Virus record (IMG/VR): IMGVR_UViG_3300046517_001840 | Span: 1 to 24,378 of that record | Length of the DNA stretch: 24,378 bases | Reading direction: 5' to 3' (one strand) | Source: a virus | In this document: positions 11,648-18,499 of the stretch, in pieces | How positions within the stretch are numbered: position 1 is the first letter of the stretch | Layout: each line of letters starts with the position of its first letter | Translations under genes and position numbers: made by a program | The notes under the pieces: model-generated | Databases searched by the model: none | The model's input: only the letters and a program-made list of their open reading frames with translations | What the model was told of the DNA's origin: nothing

Positions 11648-12692
11648 GACCGATACCGACACGCCGCAGAGCACGGCGCAGAATTACGAACCGCCGATAC
11701 CGGAAGCGGTGCGTCGGCAGGCGAGGCGTGCCGAGGAGCTTCAGCAGGAACTTTTTGGCGGCGGCGATGACGCTTCGTCTGCTTCCGGTGACGACGGGAC
11801 GCCCGTGCCGGGTTCGTTGGGGGACAGCCCGCCAGGGCCTGCTGCTCCCAGCCCTTCGCCAGAGGACTGGGAGCAGCGTTACCGCACGCTGCAGGGCAAG
11901 TACGATACCGAGCTTCCTCAGTTGCGCGGCCAGGTCCAGGGGCTCGAGCGGGTGCTCGCGGCGATGCAGTCGGCACCGCCGGCGCCGGTGACAGCGCGGC
12001 CGGAGATCCATCCGCCGCCGTTTAACCCGGAAGTCCCGGACGAGGATATCGACACTTACGGGCCGGAGATGGTCAACGCTTCGCGCCGCTGGGCGATGGC
12101 CGAGGTGGCGCCGCGCCTGCAGGCGATGCAGGACGAGATTGAACGATTAAAGGGCCGGTCGGAGCGTGTCGAGACCGTGGCGCAAGCCAATCGCGTCGAC
12201 GCGCTGCTCGATGACGACCCTGAACTGCGGGGAAGATGGCGGGTCATTAACGACGACCCGGCCTTTCTGCAGTGGCTCCAGGCGCTCGACGAGTATGCCG
12301 GGGTATCAAAACATCAAATGCTTTCCAATGCCTATGCCAGTGGGGATGCGGTCCGCACTGGCAGGTTTTTTAAGGCGTTTATCCGCGAGCAGACCGCAGC
12401 AAGTCCCTACCCAGGCACAAACGGCCACACCCCGCCACCGGCGCCCGCCCCAAACGGTCACGCCGGCAACGGGACGGCTGGGATGCGTCTGGAAGACTTT
12501 GCTGCACCTGGCCGGTCAGCCGGAACACCAGGTCAAGGCGGCGCTCCCGACAGGCGCATCTGGACTAACCGCGAGATCGCTACGTTCTACCGCGATCGCA
12601 CGTTAGGAAGATGGCGTGGACGGGAGGCTGAGTCCGAACGTCTGGAGACAGATATCCTCGCGGCGGCTGCGGAAGGGCGTGTCCGTAACTGA
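11640..12692 (+). CDS. Capsid scaffolding protein
   Basis: 350 aa from ATG 11640 (GTG 11628 is the alternative). It guides capsid-protein assembly and then leaves the procapsid. The N-terminus is acidic and disordered (to about residue 75). Next comes DWEQRYRTLQGKYDTELPQL (about 79-98), a segment typical of podovirus scaffolds, then a helical coiled-coil region with LQAMQDEIERLKGRSERVET. A Pro/Gly linker (about 255-310) leads to a C-terminal helical module (IWTNREIATFYRDRTLGRWR, GREAESERLETDILAAAAEG) likely to contact the capsid protein. It lies directly upstream of the capsid gene, as usual. An 11-bp inverted repeat with a 15-base loop lies at 11841-11877. Confidence 0.85.
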   Translation: MPETDTDTPQSTAQNYEPPIPEAVRRQARRAEELQQELFGGGDDASSASGDDGTPVPGSLGDSPPGPAAPSPSPEDWEQRYRTLQGKYDTELPQLRGQVQGLERVLAAMQSAPPAPVTARPEIHPPPFNPEVPDEDIDTYGPEMVNASRRWAMAEVAPRLQAMQDEIERLKGRSERVETVAQANRVDALLDDDPELRGRWRVINDDPAFLQWLQALDEYAGVSKHQMLSNAYASGDAVRTGRFFKAFIREQTAASPYPGTNGHTPPPAPAPNGHAGNGTAGMRLEDFAAPGRSAGTPGQGGAPDRRIWTNREIATFYRDRTLGRWRGREAESERLETDILAAAAEGRVRN

Positions 12693-12745
12693 CTCGGACG
12701 CCCTGACCGGCTGAGTACCGGCGCGGCGTCCCGCGGGGGATCGTC

Positions 12746-13699
12746 ATGCCTATTACCCAAGGTACGCCCTATTCGGGCTCTGCCGCTAATCCCACCTATT
12801 CGGGGTCGCCGGCGACTGGTGTCTTCGTCCCCGAGATATGGTCGGGAAAGCTGATCGAGAAGTTCTATTCGGCGACGGTTCTCGCCGCGATCAGCAATAC
12901 CGACTACGAGGGCGAGATCAAGAACATGGGCGACAAGGTGAAGATCCGCACCAAGCCCACGATCACGATCAAGGACTACACCCTTGATCAGCAGCTGACC
13001 GTTGACCGCCCGTCGGCGACCACGGTTGAACTGCAGATCGACTATGCGAAGTACTTTAACCTGGTGCTCGACGACATCATGGAGCGGCAAAGCGACATGA
13101 ACTTGTTGTCGATGTGGGCCGATGACGCTTCGGAGCAGATGAAGATTGTCATCGATCAGGGGGTGTTGACGGGGATTGACGCCGGTATTACCGCCAAAAA
13201 TAAGGGCGCGACGGCCGGGATCATTTCCAACAACATCAACTTGGGGGCGACGGGGACGCCGATCATCCCGACCAAAGCCGACATCGTCGATCACATCATC
13301 GATGCCGGCCAGGCGCTCGACGAGTACAACATCCCGGAGACGGGGCGTTGGATCATCATCCCGCCGTGGATCGGCTCGATGATCAAGAAATCGGACTTGC
13401 GCGACGCTTCCATCTCGGGTGATGGCGTCTCGCTGGCCAGGAATGGCCGGCTGGGCATGATCGACCGGTTCACCCTGTACTCGTCGAACCTGTTGCCGGT
13501 GGTGGTAGACGGCACCCACAATGCCACGCGGATCTATGCGGGGCACAAGGCAGGGCTTACCTTCGCCTCGCAGATCAGCGAGATGGAGACCCTGCGTTCC
13601 GAGTCGACCTTTGGCACGCTGCTCCGCGGGCTTCAGGTCTATGGTTACAAGGTCATCGACGGGACGGCGCTCGCCGAGCTTTACGTCGCGCCGTCGTGA
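12746..13699 (+). CDS. Major capsid protein (HK97-like fold)
   Basis: 317 aa with GGGGGA five bases before ATG. Features typical of podovirus-type coat proteins are FVPEIWSGKLIEKFYSATVL (27-46), GDKVKIRTKPTITIKDYTLD, a long central helix (LLSMWADDASEQMKIVIDQG), WIIIPPWIGSMIKKSDLRDA (A-domain region), and the C-terminal ETLRSESTFGTLLRGLQVYG. It polymerises into the icosahedral shell. It lies after the scaffold and before a pair of strong hairpins, which may set the high level of this message relative to downstream genes. Confidence 0.92.
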   Translation: MPITQGTPYSGSAANPTYSGSPATGVFVPEIWSGKLIEKFYSATVLAAISNTDYEGEIKNMGDKVKIRTKPTITIKDYTLDQQLTVDRPSATTVELQIDYAKYFNLVLDDIMERQSDMNLLSMWADDASEQMKIVIDQGVLTGIDAGITAKNKGATAGIISNNINLGATGTPIIPTKADIVDHIIDAGQALDEYNIPETGRWIIIPPWIGSMIKKSDLRDASISGDGVSLARNGRLGMIDRFTLYSSNLLPVVVDGTHNATRIYAGHKAGLTFASQISEMETLRSESTFGTLLRGLQVYGYKVIDGTALAELYVAPS

Positions 13700-13704
13700 G
13701 GCGA

Positions 13705-13765
13705 AAGTCCGACTATCGGACTTGGTATTACCGGTAGTACCGGGGGGTTTCGGCCCCCCCGGTAC
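13705..13765 (+). terminator. Double hairpin after the capsid gene, possible attenuator
   Basis: AAGTCCGA (13705-13712) pairs exactly with 13716-13723 around CTA, six bases after the capsid stop. A second, stronger stem follows: GTACCGGGGGG (13737-13747) pairs with 13755-13765 around a 7-base loop. No T tract follows, so full termination is unlikely. Partial termination or protection of the capsid message from 3' decay fits the position between the most abundant virion gene and the next ribosome-binding site. Confidence 0.6.
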
Positions 13766-13782
13766 GACTAGGAGGCCCCGAG

Positions 13783-13941
13783 ATGATTATCGAAATTTTG
13801 TTGGTCGTAGATCTATTCCTTTGGTTTCTCAGTTTGATGCCGATCCCGCAGGTGACAGCCTTCAACTGGGCGAGCAGCTGGTTGGCATGGATCGCTGTCG
13901 TGCTCCTAACTCTATTTCTTTTTGTTCCTGGGATACGCTGA
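13783..13941 (+). CDS. 52-aa membrane protein
   Basis: Starts at ATG 13783 with AGGAGG ten bases upstream and ends at TGA 13939-13941. The protein has two hydrophobic segments: residues about 2-19 (MIIEILLVVDLFLWFLSLMP) and about 34-49 (LAWIAVVLLTLFLFVPG), joined by PQVTAFNWASS. It is too short for an enzyme. It could be a small holin-like or inner-membrane protein, although its place between capsid and adaptor is unusual for lysis. The stop is one base before the next ATG, so translation is likely coupled. Confidence 0.75.
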   Translation: MIIEILLVVDLFLWFLSLMPIPQVTAFNWASSWLAWIAVVLLTLFLFVPGIR

Positions 13942-13942
13942 G

Positions 13943-14311
13943 ATGGCGAAGACGATCGGCGGTTTGATCGTTGAGGCGCGTCAGCTGCTCAACGACTCGA
14001 TCCCGATTTCGGGTGAGGCACGCTTCCCCGACAACGAGCTCGTGGCGGCGCTGAACGACGCGATGTTTCAGGTCCGGCAGAAGCGGCCGGACGCGTTCCT
14101 TGGGTACGGACTTCGTAAGTCCGTACCGCAATACACCCTGCCGGCCGACGCGAACACCGCGCTGCCGATCGACGAGACGTTCTTCTACTCGCCGTTGCTT
14201 TTTTACGTCGTCGGTCGCAGCGAGATTACCGAGGACACCTACGCGGATAATGGCCGCGCCGTGGCGATGATGAACAAGTTCGTCAACCAGATCCTGTCGG
14301 TGAAGTCGTGA
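13943..14311 (+). CDS. Head-tail adaptor-like protein (DUF6682-like)
   Basis: 122 aa from ATG 13943. An in-frame ATG at 13922 would overlap the membrane-protein gene. The N-terminal TIGGLIVEARQLLNDSIPIS and FPDNELVAALNDAMFQVRQK (to about residue 48) match the helical pattern of adaptor proteins that sit below the portal in podoviruses, often annotated DUF6682. The rest (VPQYTLPADANTALPIDETF, then FYVVGRSE...NKFVNQILSV) fits a small beta insert and closing helix. A perfect 11-bp hairpin lies at 14103-14127. The stop overlaps the next start (GTGA). Confidence 0.75.
   Translation: MAKTIGGLIVEARQLLNDSIPISGEARFPDNELVAALNDAMFQVRQKRPDAFLGYGLRKSVPQYTLPADANTALPIDETFFYSPLLFYVVGRSEITEDTYADNGRAVAMMNKFVNQILSVKS
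14103..14127. repeat. Perfect 11-bp hairpin in the adaptor gene
   Basis: GGTACGGACTT (14103-14113) pairs exactly with 14117-14127 around CGT. The protein reads through it normally (GYGLRKSVPQY). Confidence 0.95.
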
Positions 14312-14937
14312 GCAGCACTCCGATCTGCGAGCTACCCGGCTACCTGTCGAGTGCGCCCGACGTCGAGCGGCTGTTCGACAATGTCGGCGCGCTGATACCG
14401 GGGCTGCTCAACGACGTCCTGATGATGGTGACGTGGAACACCATCGAGGATTTTTACATGCGGTCGACCTACCGCCGGGAGCATGTTTACTGGCGGTTGG
14501 ATCCCGGTGTCGTGACGATGAGTTTTGACCCCTACGACCAGGACTGGCGCGTGTCGCGGTTCCTCGAGTTCAGCGGGTTGGGCCGGGTCAAGTTCGAGCC
14601 GCCGGGGCGTATCCGCGACCTGACGTCGCCGCCGCCGGACACAACGCGTAATGGCGAGGCGCTGCTGGCCCTGAAGCCGGTGAGCATCAATACGCCGTTG
14701 CCCTACGATGTGTGGACGACCTATTTCCAGACCTTGCTGGACGGGGTTCTCTACCGCCTCTACATGCAACCGGGGAAACCCTATTCGGACCTGAACGCCG
14801 CGCATCTTCACGCCGCTGCTTACCGCGGCGGCTGCTCGAGTGCGCGGGCCGAAGCGCAGGCATGGCATGTGCGCGGCGGGTCCAGCTGGTCATACCCTTA
14901 CTTCGCCCGCGGGGGGCACGCCAATGGACGGCAGTAG
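14308..14937 (+). CDS. Neck or tail structural protein
   Basis: 209 aa from GTG 14308, overlapping the previous stop. The body is a mix of helices and strands (LFDNVGALIPGLLNDVLMMV, VYWRLDPGVVTMSFDP). It ends in a conserved-looking basic aromatic region (LHAAAYRGGCSSARAEAQAW, GGSSWSYPYFARGG). Position directly after the adaptor and before the fibre-adaptor gene suggests a head-closure or tail-tubular protein. I do not recognise a named family with confidence. It overlaps the next gene by 14 bases. Confidence 0.7.
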   Translation: MSSTPICELPGYLSSAPDVERLFDNVGALIPGLLNDVLMMVTWNTIEDFYMRSTYRREHVYWRLDPGVVTMSFDPYDQDWRVSRFLEFSGLGRVKFEPPGRIRDLTSPPPDTTRNGEALLALKPVSINTPLPYDVWTTYFQTLLDGVLYRLYMQPGKPYSDLNAAHLHAAAYRGGCSSARAEAQAWHVRGGSSWSYPYFARGGHANGRQ

Positions 14938-15706
14938 CGGCGGCGACTATTTCTTCAGCGTGATGCCCTATACGGTTCAGCCGTTTGGGCCGGTCACTAA
15001 GGAGAACCTCGACGTCACATTGTTGATTTTCGACTTCAGCTGCTGGCTCAACGAGGGTGAAACCATCGGCGCGCTGGCGCAGCCGGCGGTTAAGCTCGAG
15101 GGCGCGGTGCCGGTCCCGCCCTGGCAGAACGACTACCCGCTCGACGATACTAGCGTCACCCAGCCGCCGCCCGATACCTACCCACTGATGATCCAGTCGG
15201 CGGCGATCGCCCTGTCGGCGACCCAGGTGCAGGTGCGGGTCTCCGCCGGGACGCCGGGTTTGAATTACGTGGTTTCGGTGGTGGCAACCTCGTCGGCGGC
15301 ACAGCCTCGGCGTAAGCAAGTGGATTGTCTGGTTAAGATCGAGGTGCCGCTTAATCCCGATATGGTTTCGGCCTCGGCTCCAGATATCACCGCGACGCAG
15401 CCGATCATTGTCAACGGCAGCCAGACCATACCTATGGGTTACAACGGGCGGGTATACATTAATAATACTTCGGGTGCGCCGATCACCGTTACCTTGCCGA
15501 TTACTCCGACCCAACTACAAAGAGTAGCTCCGGTCGATATTGGTGGCAACGCTGCGACTTACCCTATCACTTATTCTGGAGCACCTGGCGATCTGATCTA
15601 CACTGTTGCAAGTTTTGTCAGCGATATCAGCTACGACGATTTGATTTTTGAGTGGACTGGGGCACACTGGATAATCCTGGCGAGCCGCTACGCCTTCCTC
15701 GGGTGA
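14924..15706 (+). CDS. Fibre-tail adaptor-like protein
   Basis: 260 aa from ATG 14924, with GGGGGG about eight bases upstream. Residues about 8-150 resemble phage fibre-tail adaptor proteins: VTLLIFDFSCWLNEGETIGA, an Ig-like strand series, then VRVSAGTPGLNYVVSVVATS. Residues about 150-260 form a second beta domain (TIPMGYNGRVYINNTSGAPI...DDLIFEWTGAHWIILASRYA), like head domains found in fibres. It probably links fibre 1, the next gene, to the tail. Family assignment is from pattern memory. Confidence 0.65.
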   Translation: MDGSSGGDYFFSVMPYTVQPFGPVTKENLDVTLLIFDFSCWLNEGETIGALAQPAVKLEGAVPVPPWQNDYPLDDTSVTQPPPDTYPLMIQSAAIALSATQVQVRVSAGTPGLNYVVSVVATSSAAQPRRKQVDCLVKIEVPLNPDMVSASAPDITATQPIIVNGSQTIPMGYNGRVYINNTSGAPITVTLPITPTQLQRVAPVDIGGNAATYPITYSGAPGDLIYTVASFVSDISYDDLIFEWTGAHWIILASRYAFLG

Positions 15707-15716
15707 GGTTTGAAAG

Positions 15717-17405
15717 ATGGGACACCACTACCCTTTTGCCTCTAACGACCGGCTGACTGCCGCAGAACTCGGCGTCACATTCGAGTTGTCTCGCAGCGTC
15801 GTGCCGCCCTCGGGGTTGGCTGGCGGTGCTATGTTAGGTAAGCAGTGGCTGGATATCAGCGTCGCTCCGCCAGCGTTGCGCATAGTGGCGGTTAACCAGG
15901 CAGCAACGACATATGTCGCTAGCGACTGGGCGACGATGGGGTCGCTGGATACAGCCAACCATCAATTTAACTATTCCGGTGGCTGGGCCGGCAATCTCAA
16001 CATCACCGGCAACATCATCCGCATGGACGGCTGTCCGCCCAGCGCCGGCACTGTAGGCGCTGGCGGTCCGTTGATCTATGCCGATCAGACCGGATTTGTG
16101 GTTAAGCAAGGGACGAGTAATGCCGGTATTTTGTTGCTTAATAATACCGGCGGTCAGGATGCCCTGCTAAGTAGCCAAGGTTTGTATATTCTTAACAAAC
16201 TTATCGTAAATACCGTCACAAATCCTGTAGCGTATAATTTTATGTACGCTCCTGGCGGACGACAGTCGATATCGTTGGGCGACAATATTACAATTAACCG
16301 TGCGCCGTCGTTTGAATGGGACACGCCCGACCCGATAAACCTTATGACACTGGATAATACTACTGGGCTATATGTTCACCATAACGCAGTAGTCGCTGCC
16401 ACGTTACTTGTCGGCGGCACTATAACTACTAACCAGGGGTTTATTTTTCTTAACGGCGCTAATAATACTTCAAAGCCTGGGCCGGCGATGCAGGGTGACG
16501 ACACTAATATCGCATTTCGCTGCGGTCCCGGTAACGGGGAGTTTATTCTTTATAACTATGCCGGTATCCCGGAGTTTGGTGTTCAGTTTTCCAACGGTAA
16601 TGCGACTGCTAACGGTACTATGGGCGCGGCTAATTTCTTTACGAGTGGGTATATTTATCTAAATGGATCAAATATCGGCTCGGGTGTCGTCGGCAACGGT
16701 GGCCCGCTGATCTTTGCCGATGCAAATAATTTTGTCGTCAAGATGGGTTCGGGTAATGGTAGTTTTCAAGTGCTGAATTATGCCGGCAACGTCTCATTGT
16801 TCTCGGTTAGTGACGGCGGGGTTGCGACGATCGCACAGGATTGTTCGGTTGGCCGGTGGCTCGGGGTTGGCGGTAACATTGGCGGCATCGCGATCAATGC
16901 GGGCAACGGTAACATTAATTGCGCAAACGATATCATCGCTAACGGCGTATTTCGCCAGCATCTATTAGGCGGAGGCACGAAGGGTGCGCGCGTCGAGTGT
17001 TGGGCCGGTGATTGGGATAGCATGCAGTTTGGTATGACTACCGGCCATTTGAGCGTCAGCCCAGACGGCGGAACCAGCGGTTTTATTTTTAATAGTGACA
17101 GCTCGTATTCGGATGTCCGTCTCAAGGATAATATCCGCGATACCGACGTGGATGCTCTGGAGATACTTCGCCAAACTCCGGTACGCGCGTTCGAGTGGAA
17201 CGCTAAGGGGCGCGAGCTTATGCCTTGGGCCGGTTCAGTGGAATGCGGCCTTGTCGCGCAGGAACTCGAGGAAACGATACCCCTTGCGGTGTCTATATCG
17301 CCCATCGCAAACGACACGCGGGTAATCAACGACGCTAGTCTCACGCCGTATATCATTCGCGCGCTCCAGCAGATAGCGGATCGTCTCGACGCAGGAGGAT
17401 TATGA
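15717..17405 (+). CDS. Tail fibre 1 with S74 self-cleaving chaperone
   Basis: 562 aa. Residues 1-460 are Gly/Asn/Thr-rich beta repeats typical of trimeric fibres. The motif GGPLIYADQTGFVVKQGTSN (about 111-130) recurs as GGPLIFADANNFVVKMGSGN (about 328-347), with NYAG or NNTG units between. Residues about 460-562 are a peptidase S74 intramolecular chaperone: Ser465-Asp466 of SDVRLKDN is the expected self-cleavage site, followed by ALEILRQTPVRAFEWNAKG and GLVAQELEETIPLAV. Such domains fold the trimer and are then released. The coding DNA is visibly more AT-rich than the head genes, common for exchanged receptor-binding genes. Confidence 0.9.
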   Translation: MGHHYPFASNDRLTAAELGVTFELSRSVVPPSGLAGGAMLGKQWLDISVAPPALRIVAVNQAATTYVASDWATMGSLDTANHQFNYSGGWAGNLNITGNIIRMDGCPPSAGTVGAGGPLIYADQTGFVVKQGTSNAGILLLNNTGGQDALLSSQGLYILNKLIVNTVTNPVAYNFMYAPGGRQSISLGDNITINRAPSFEWDTPDPINLMTLDNTTGLYVHHNAVVAATLLVGGTITTNQGFIFLNGANNTSKPGPAMQGDDTNIAFRCGPGNGEFILYNYAGIPEFGVQFSNGNATANGTMGAANFFTSGYIYLNGSNIGSGVVGNGGPLIFADANNFVVKMGSGNGSFQVLNYAGNVSLFSVSDGGVATIAQDCSVGRWLGVGGNIGGIAINAGNGNINCANDIIANGVFRQHLLGGGTKGARVECWAGDWDSMQFGMTTGHLSVSPDGGTSGFIFNSDSSYSDVRLKDNIRDTDVDALEILRQTPVRAFEWNAKGRELMPWAGSVECGLVAQELEETIPLAVSISPIANDTRVINDASLTPYIIRALQQIADRLDAGGL

Positions 17406-17650
17406 TGCACGGACAAATCGGCGGGCCGTACTACAAGGGTGGCGGGTCGAAGACCAACGACCCTGGTGTGGACAACACCGTCAACAACTCGGGCGGCACG
17501 CCGGGGCACTCTGTGCCGCAGCGGCCGGTTGCGGGGCCGGAGAACCCCGGCCCGCCGGAGTCGATGAAGAAGGCGTTGGCGAAAAAGAACAACAGCGGGT
17601 CGGGGCCGGGTGCGCCCAACAAGGGAACGAGCTACGCTGGCAGTATCTGA
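17405..17650 (+). CDS. Small Gly/Pro/Asn-rich protein
   Basis: 81 aa from ATG 17405, five bases after GGAGG. ATG 17402, overlapping the fibre stop, is the alternative. Low complexity: KGGGSKTNDPGVDNTVNNSG, Pro-rich centre, Lys/Asn/Gly-rich end. No domain is recognised. It resembles in composition the small disordered proteins after the portal gene. Confidence 0.7.
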   Translation: MHGQIGGPYYKGGGSKTNDPGVDNTVNNSGGTPGHSVPQRPVAGPENPGPPESMKKALAKKNNSGSGPGAPNKGTSYAGSI

Positions 17651-17680
17651 TAACCCGACAGTCGGACATAGGAGCTAGTT

Positions 17681-18349
17681 ATGGCTGCACAATACCAGCA
17701 CGCTTCGGACTCTGTTTCTGGCCAACCACCCTATTCGGGGGTGATCCGCGCCGACGGCAAGTGGGTCGCCTGCGCGGCCGACAGCCAGGATTGGACAGAC
17801 TACCTGACCTGGGCCGAGACCGAGGGCAATGTTCCCGACCCTTACCTCAACCCGGCGCATGGCGGGGTGAAGATCGTCCTCGAGGAGGGGCAAGTGCCCT
17901 ATGGGGTGATGCTCGACTCGCTGCCGCCGGAAGAGGGTGGCAACCCCATCGAGGAACTCCCGCCGAAGAACGTCGACGTGCCTCATTTACAGGGGACCGG
18001 CGCGGTCGGTGAGACACTGACTTGCACGATGGGCAACTGGGAAGGAGAGCCTAAGCTCTATTCCAGCGCCTGGGTCAGCGACGCCAGCGCCGAGGCGCTG
18101 GCATATGGCAGCGAGTACGTCGTGCAGCCCAGCGATGCAGGGCACAGCATCACCTGCGTCGTCCAGGCGACCAACAGCTACGGCTCGACCACGGCGCCGC
18201 CATCCAACGCGGTGGTGATCCCCGCTGCTGATGGCGCGTCTTCGACGTCGCGACGACCCCCGGAGCCGGCGGCTCAGGCACCGCGAACTCCAGCGCATCA
18301 GGATGCGATGAGAGAGGACCATCACGGTAGGCGACGCGACAAGGAGTGA
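17681..18349 (+). CDS. Ig-like domain protein, possible virion decoration
   Basis: 222 aa with AGGAG six bases before ATG. Residues 1-90 form an uncharacterised N-terminal domain. Residues about 95-181 are a bacterial Ig-like domain (GTGAVGETLTCTMGNWEGEP...YVVQPSDAGHSITCVVQATN, then SNAVVIP) with Cys115 and Cys159 in the usual strand positions. Such domains decorate phage surfaces and bind weakly to carbohydrate or host surfaces. Residues after about 185 (SSTSRRPPEPAAQAPRTPAH...) look unlike the rest. The frame two bases on gives a Gly/Ser-rich ending with a stop at 18328, so a frameshift or sequence error is possible. Confidence 0.75.
   Translation: MAAQYQHASDSVSGQPPYSGVIRADGKWVACAADSQDWTDYLTWAETEGNVPDPYLNPAHGGVKIVLEEGQVPYGVMLDSLPPEEGGNPIEELPPKNVDVPHLQGTGAVGETLTCTMGNWEGEPKLYSSAWVSDASAEALAYGSEYVVQPSDAGHSITCVVQATNSYGSTTAPPSNAVVIPAADGASSTSRRPPEPAAQAPRTPAHQDAMREDHHGRRRDKE
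18083..18102. repeat. Perfect 9-bp hairpin in the Ig-like gene
   Basis: GCCAGCGCC (18083-18091) pairs exactly with 18094-18102 around GA. Confidence 0.85.
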
Positions 18350-18355
18350 CCACCG

Positions 18356-18499
18356 ATGCCGCTCAAGAAGGGCTCCTCGCGAGAGACGGTCTCGTCGAAT
18401 ATCAAGACGGAGATCGCCGCTGGTCGGCCGCCAAAGCAGGCGATCGCCATCGCCTTGAACACGGCCGGTAAGTCGCGGCCAAAACCGAAAGGGAAGTAG
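18356..18499 (+). CDS. 47-aa basic conserved phage protein
   Basis: Starts at ATG 18356 (AAGGAG nine bases upstream) and ends at TAG 18497-18499. The sequence [20 protein letters not shown], then [20 protein letters not shown], matches a very common small basic protein in phage virion operons (MPLKKGxSxxxxxxNIKxE...GKPxKQAxAIAL). Its role is not established. It lies at the expected place near tail genes, and the next start follows its stop directly. Confidence 0.85.
   Translation: MPLKKGSSRETVSSNIKTEIAAGRPPKQAIAIALNTAGKSRPKPKGK

Noticed and set aside
12587-13546. Leftward frame of 319 aa opposite the capsid gene
   Set aside because: It is an antisense shadow of the capsid and scaffold genes, Arg/Asp/His-rich, typical of high-GC DNA.
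14687-15514. Leftward frame of 275 aa
   Set aside because: It is an antisense shadow of the neck and fibre-adaptor genes, which have overlapping starts and recognisable domains.
8590-17662. Shared 10-mer GACAGTCGGA near the portal start and near 17654 as a common promoter element
   Set aside because: Only two copies exist, and no -35/-10 pattern surrounds them both. Repeated 10-mers occur by chance in a window this size.
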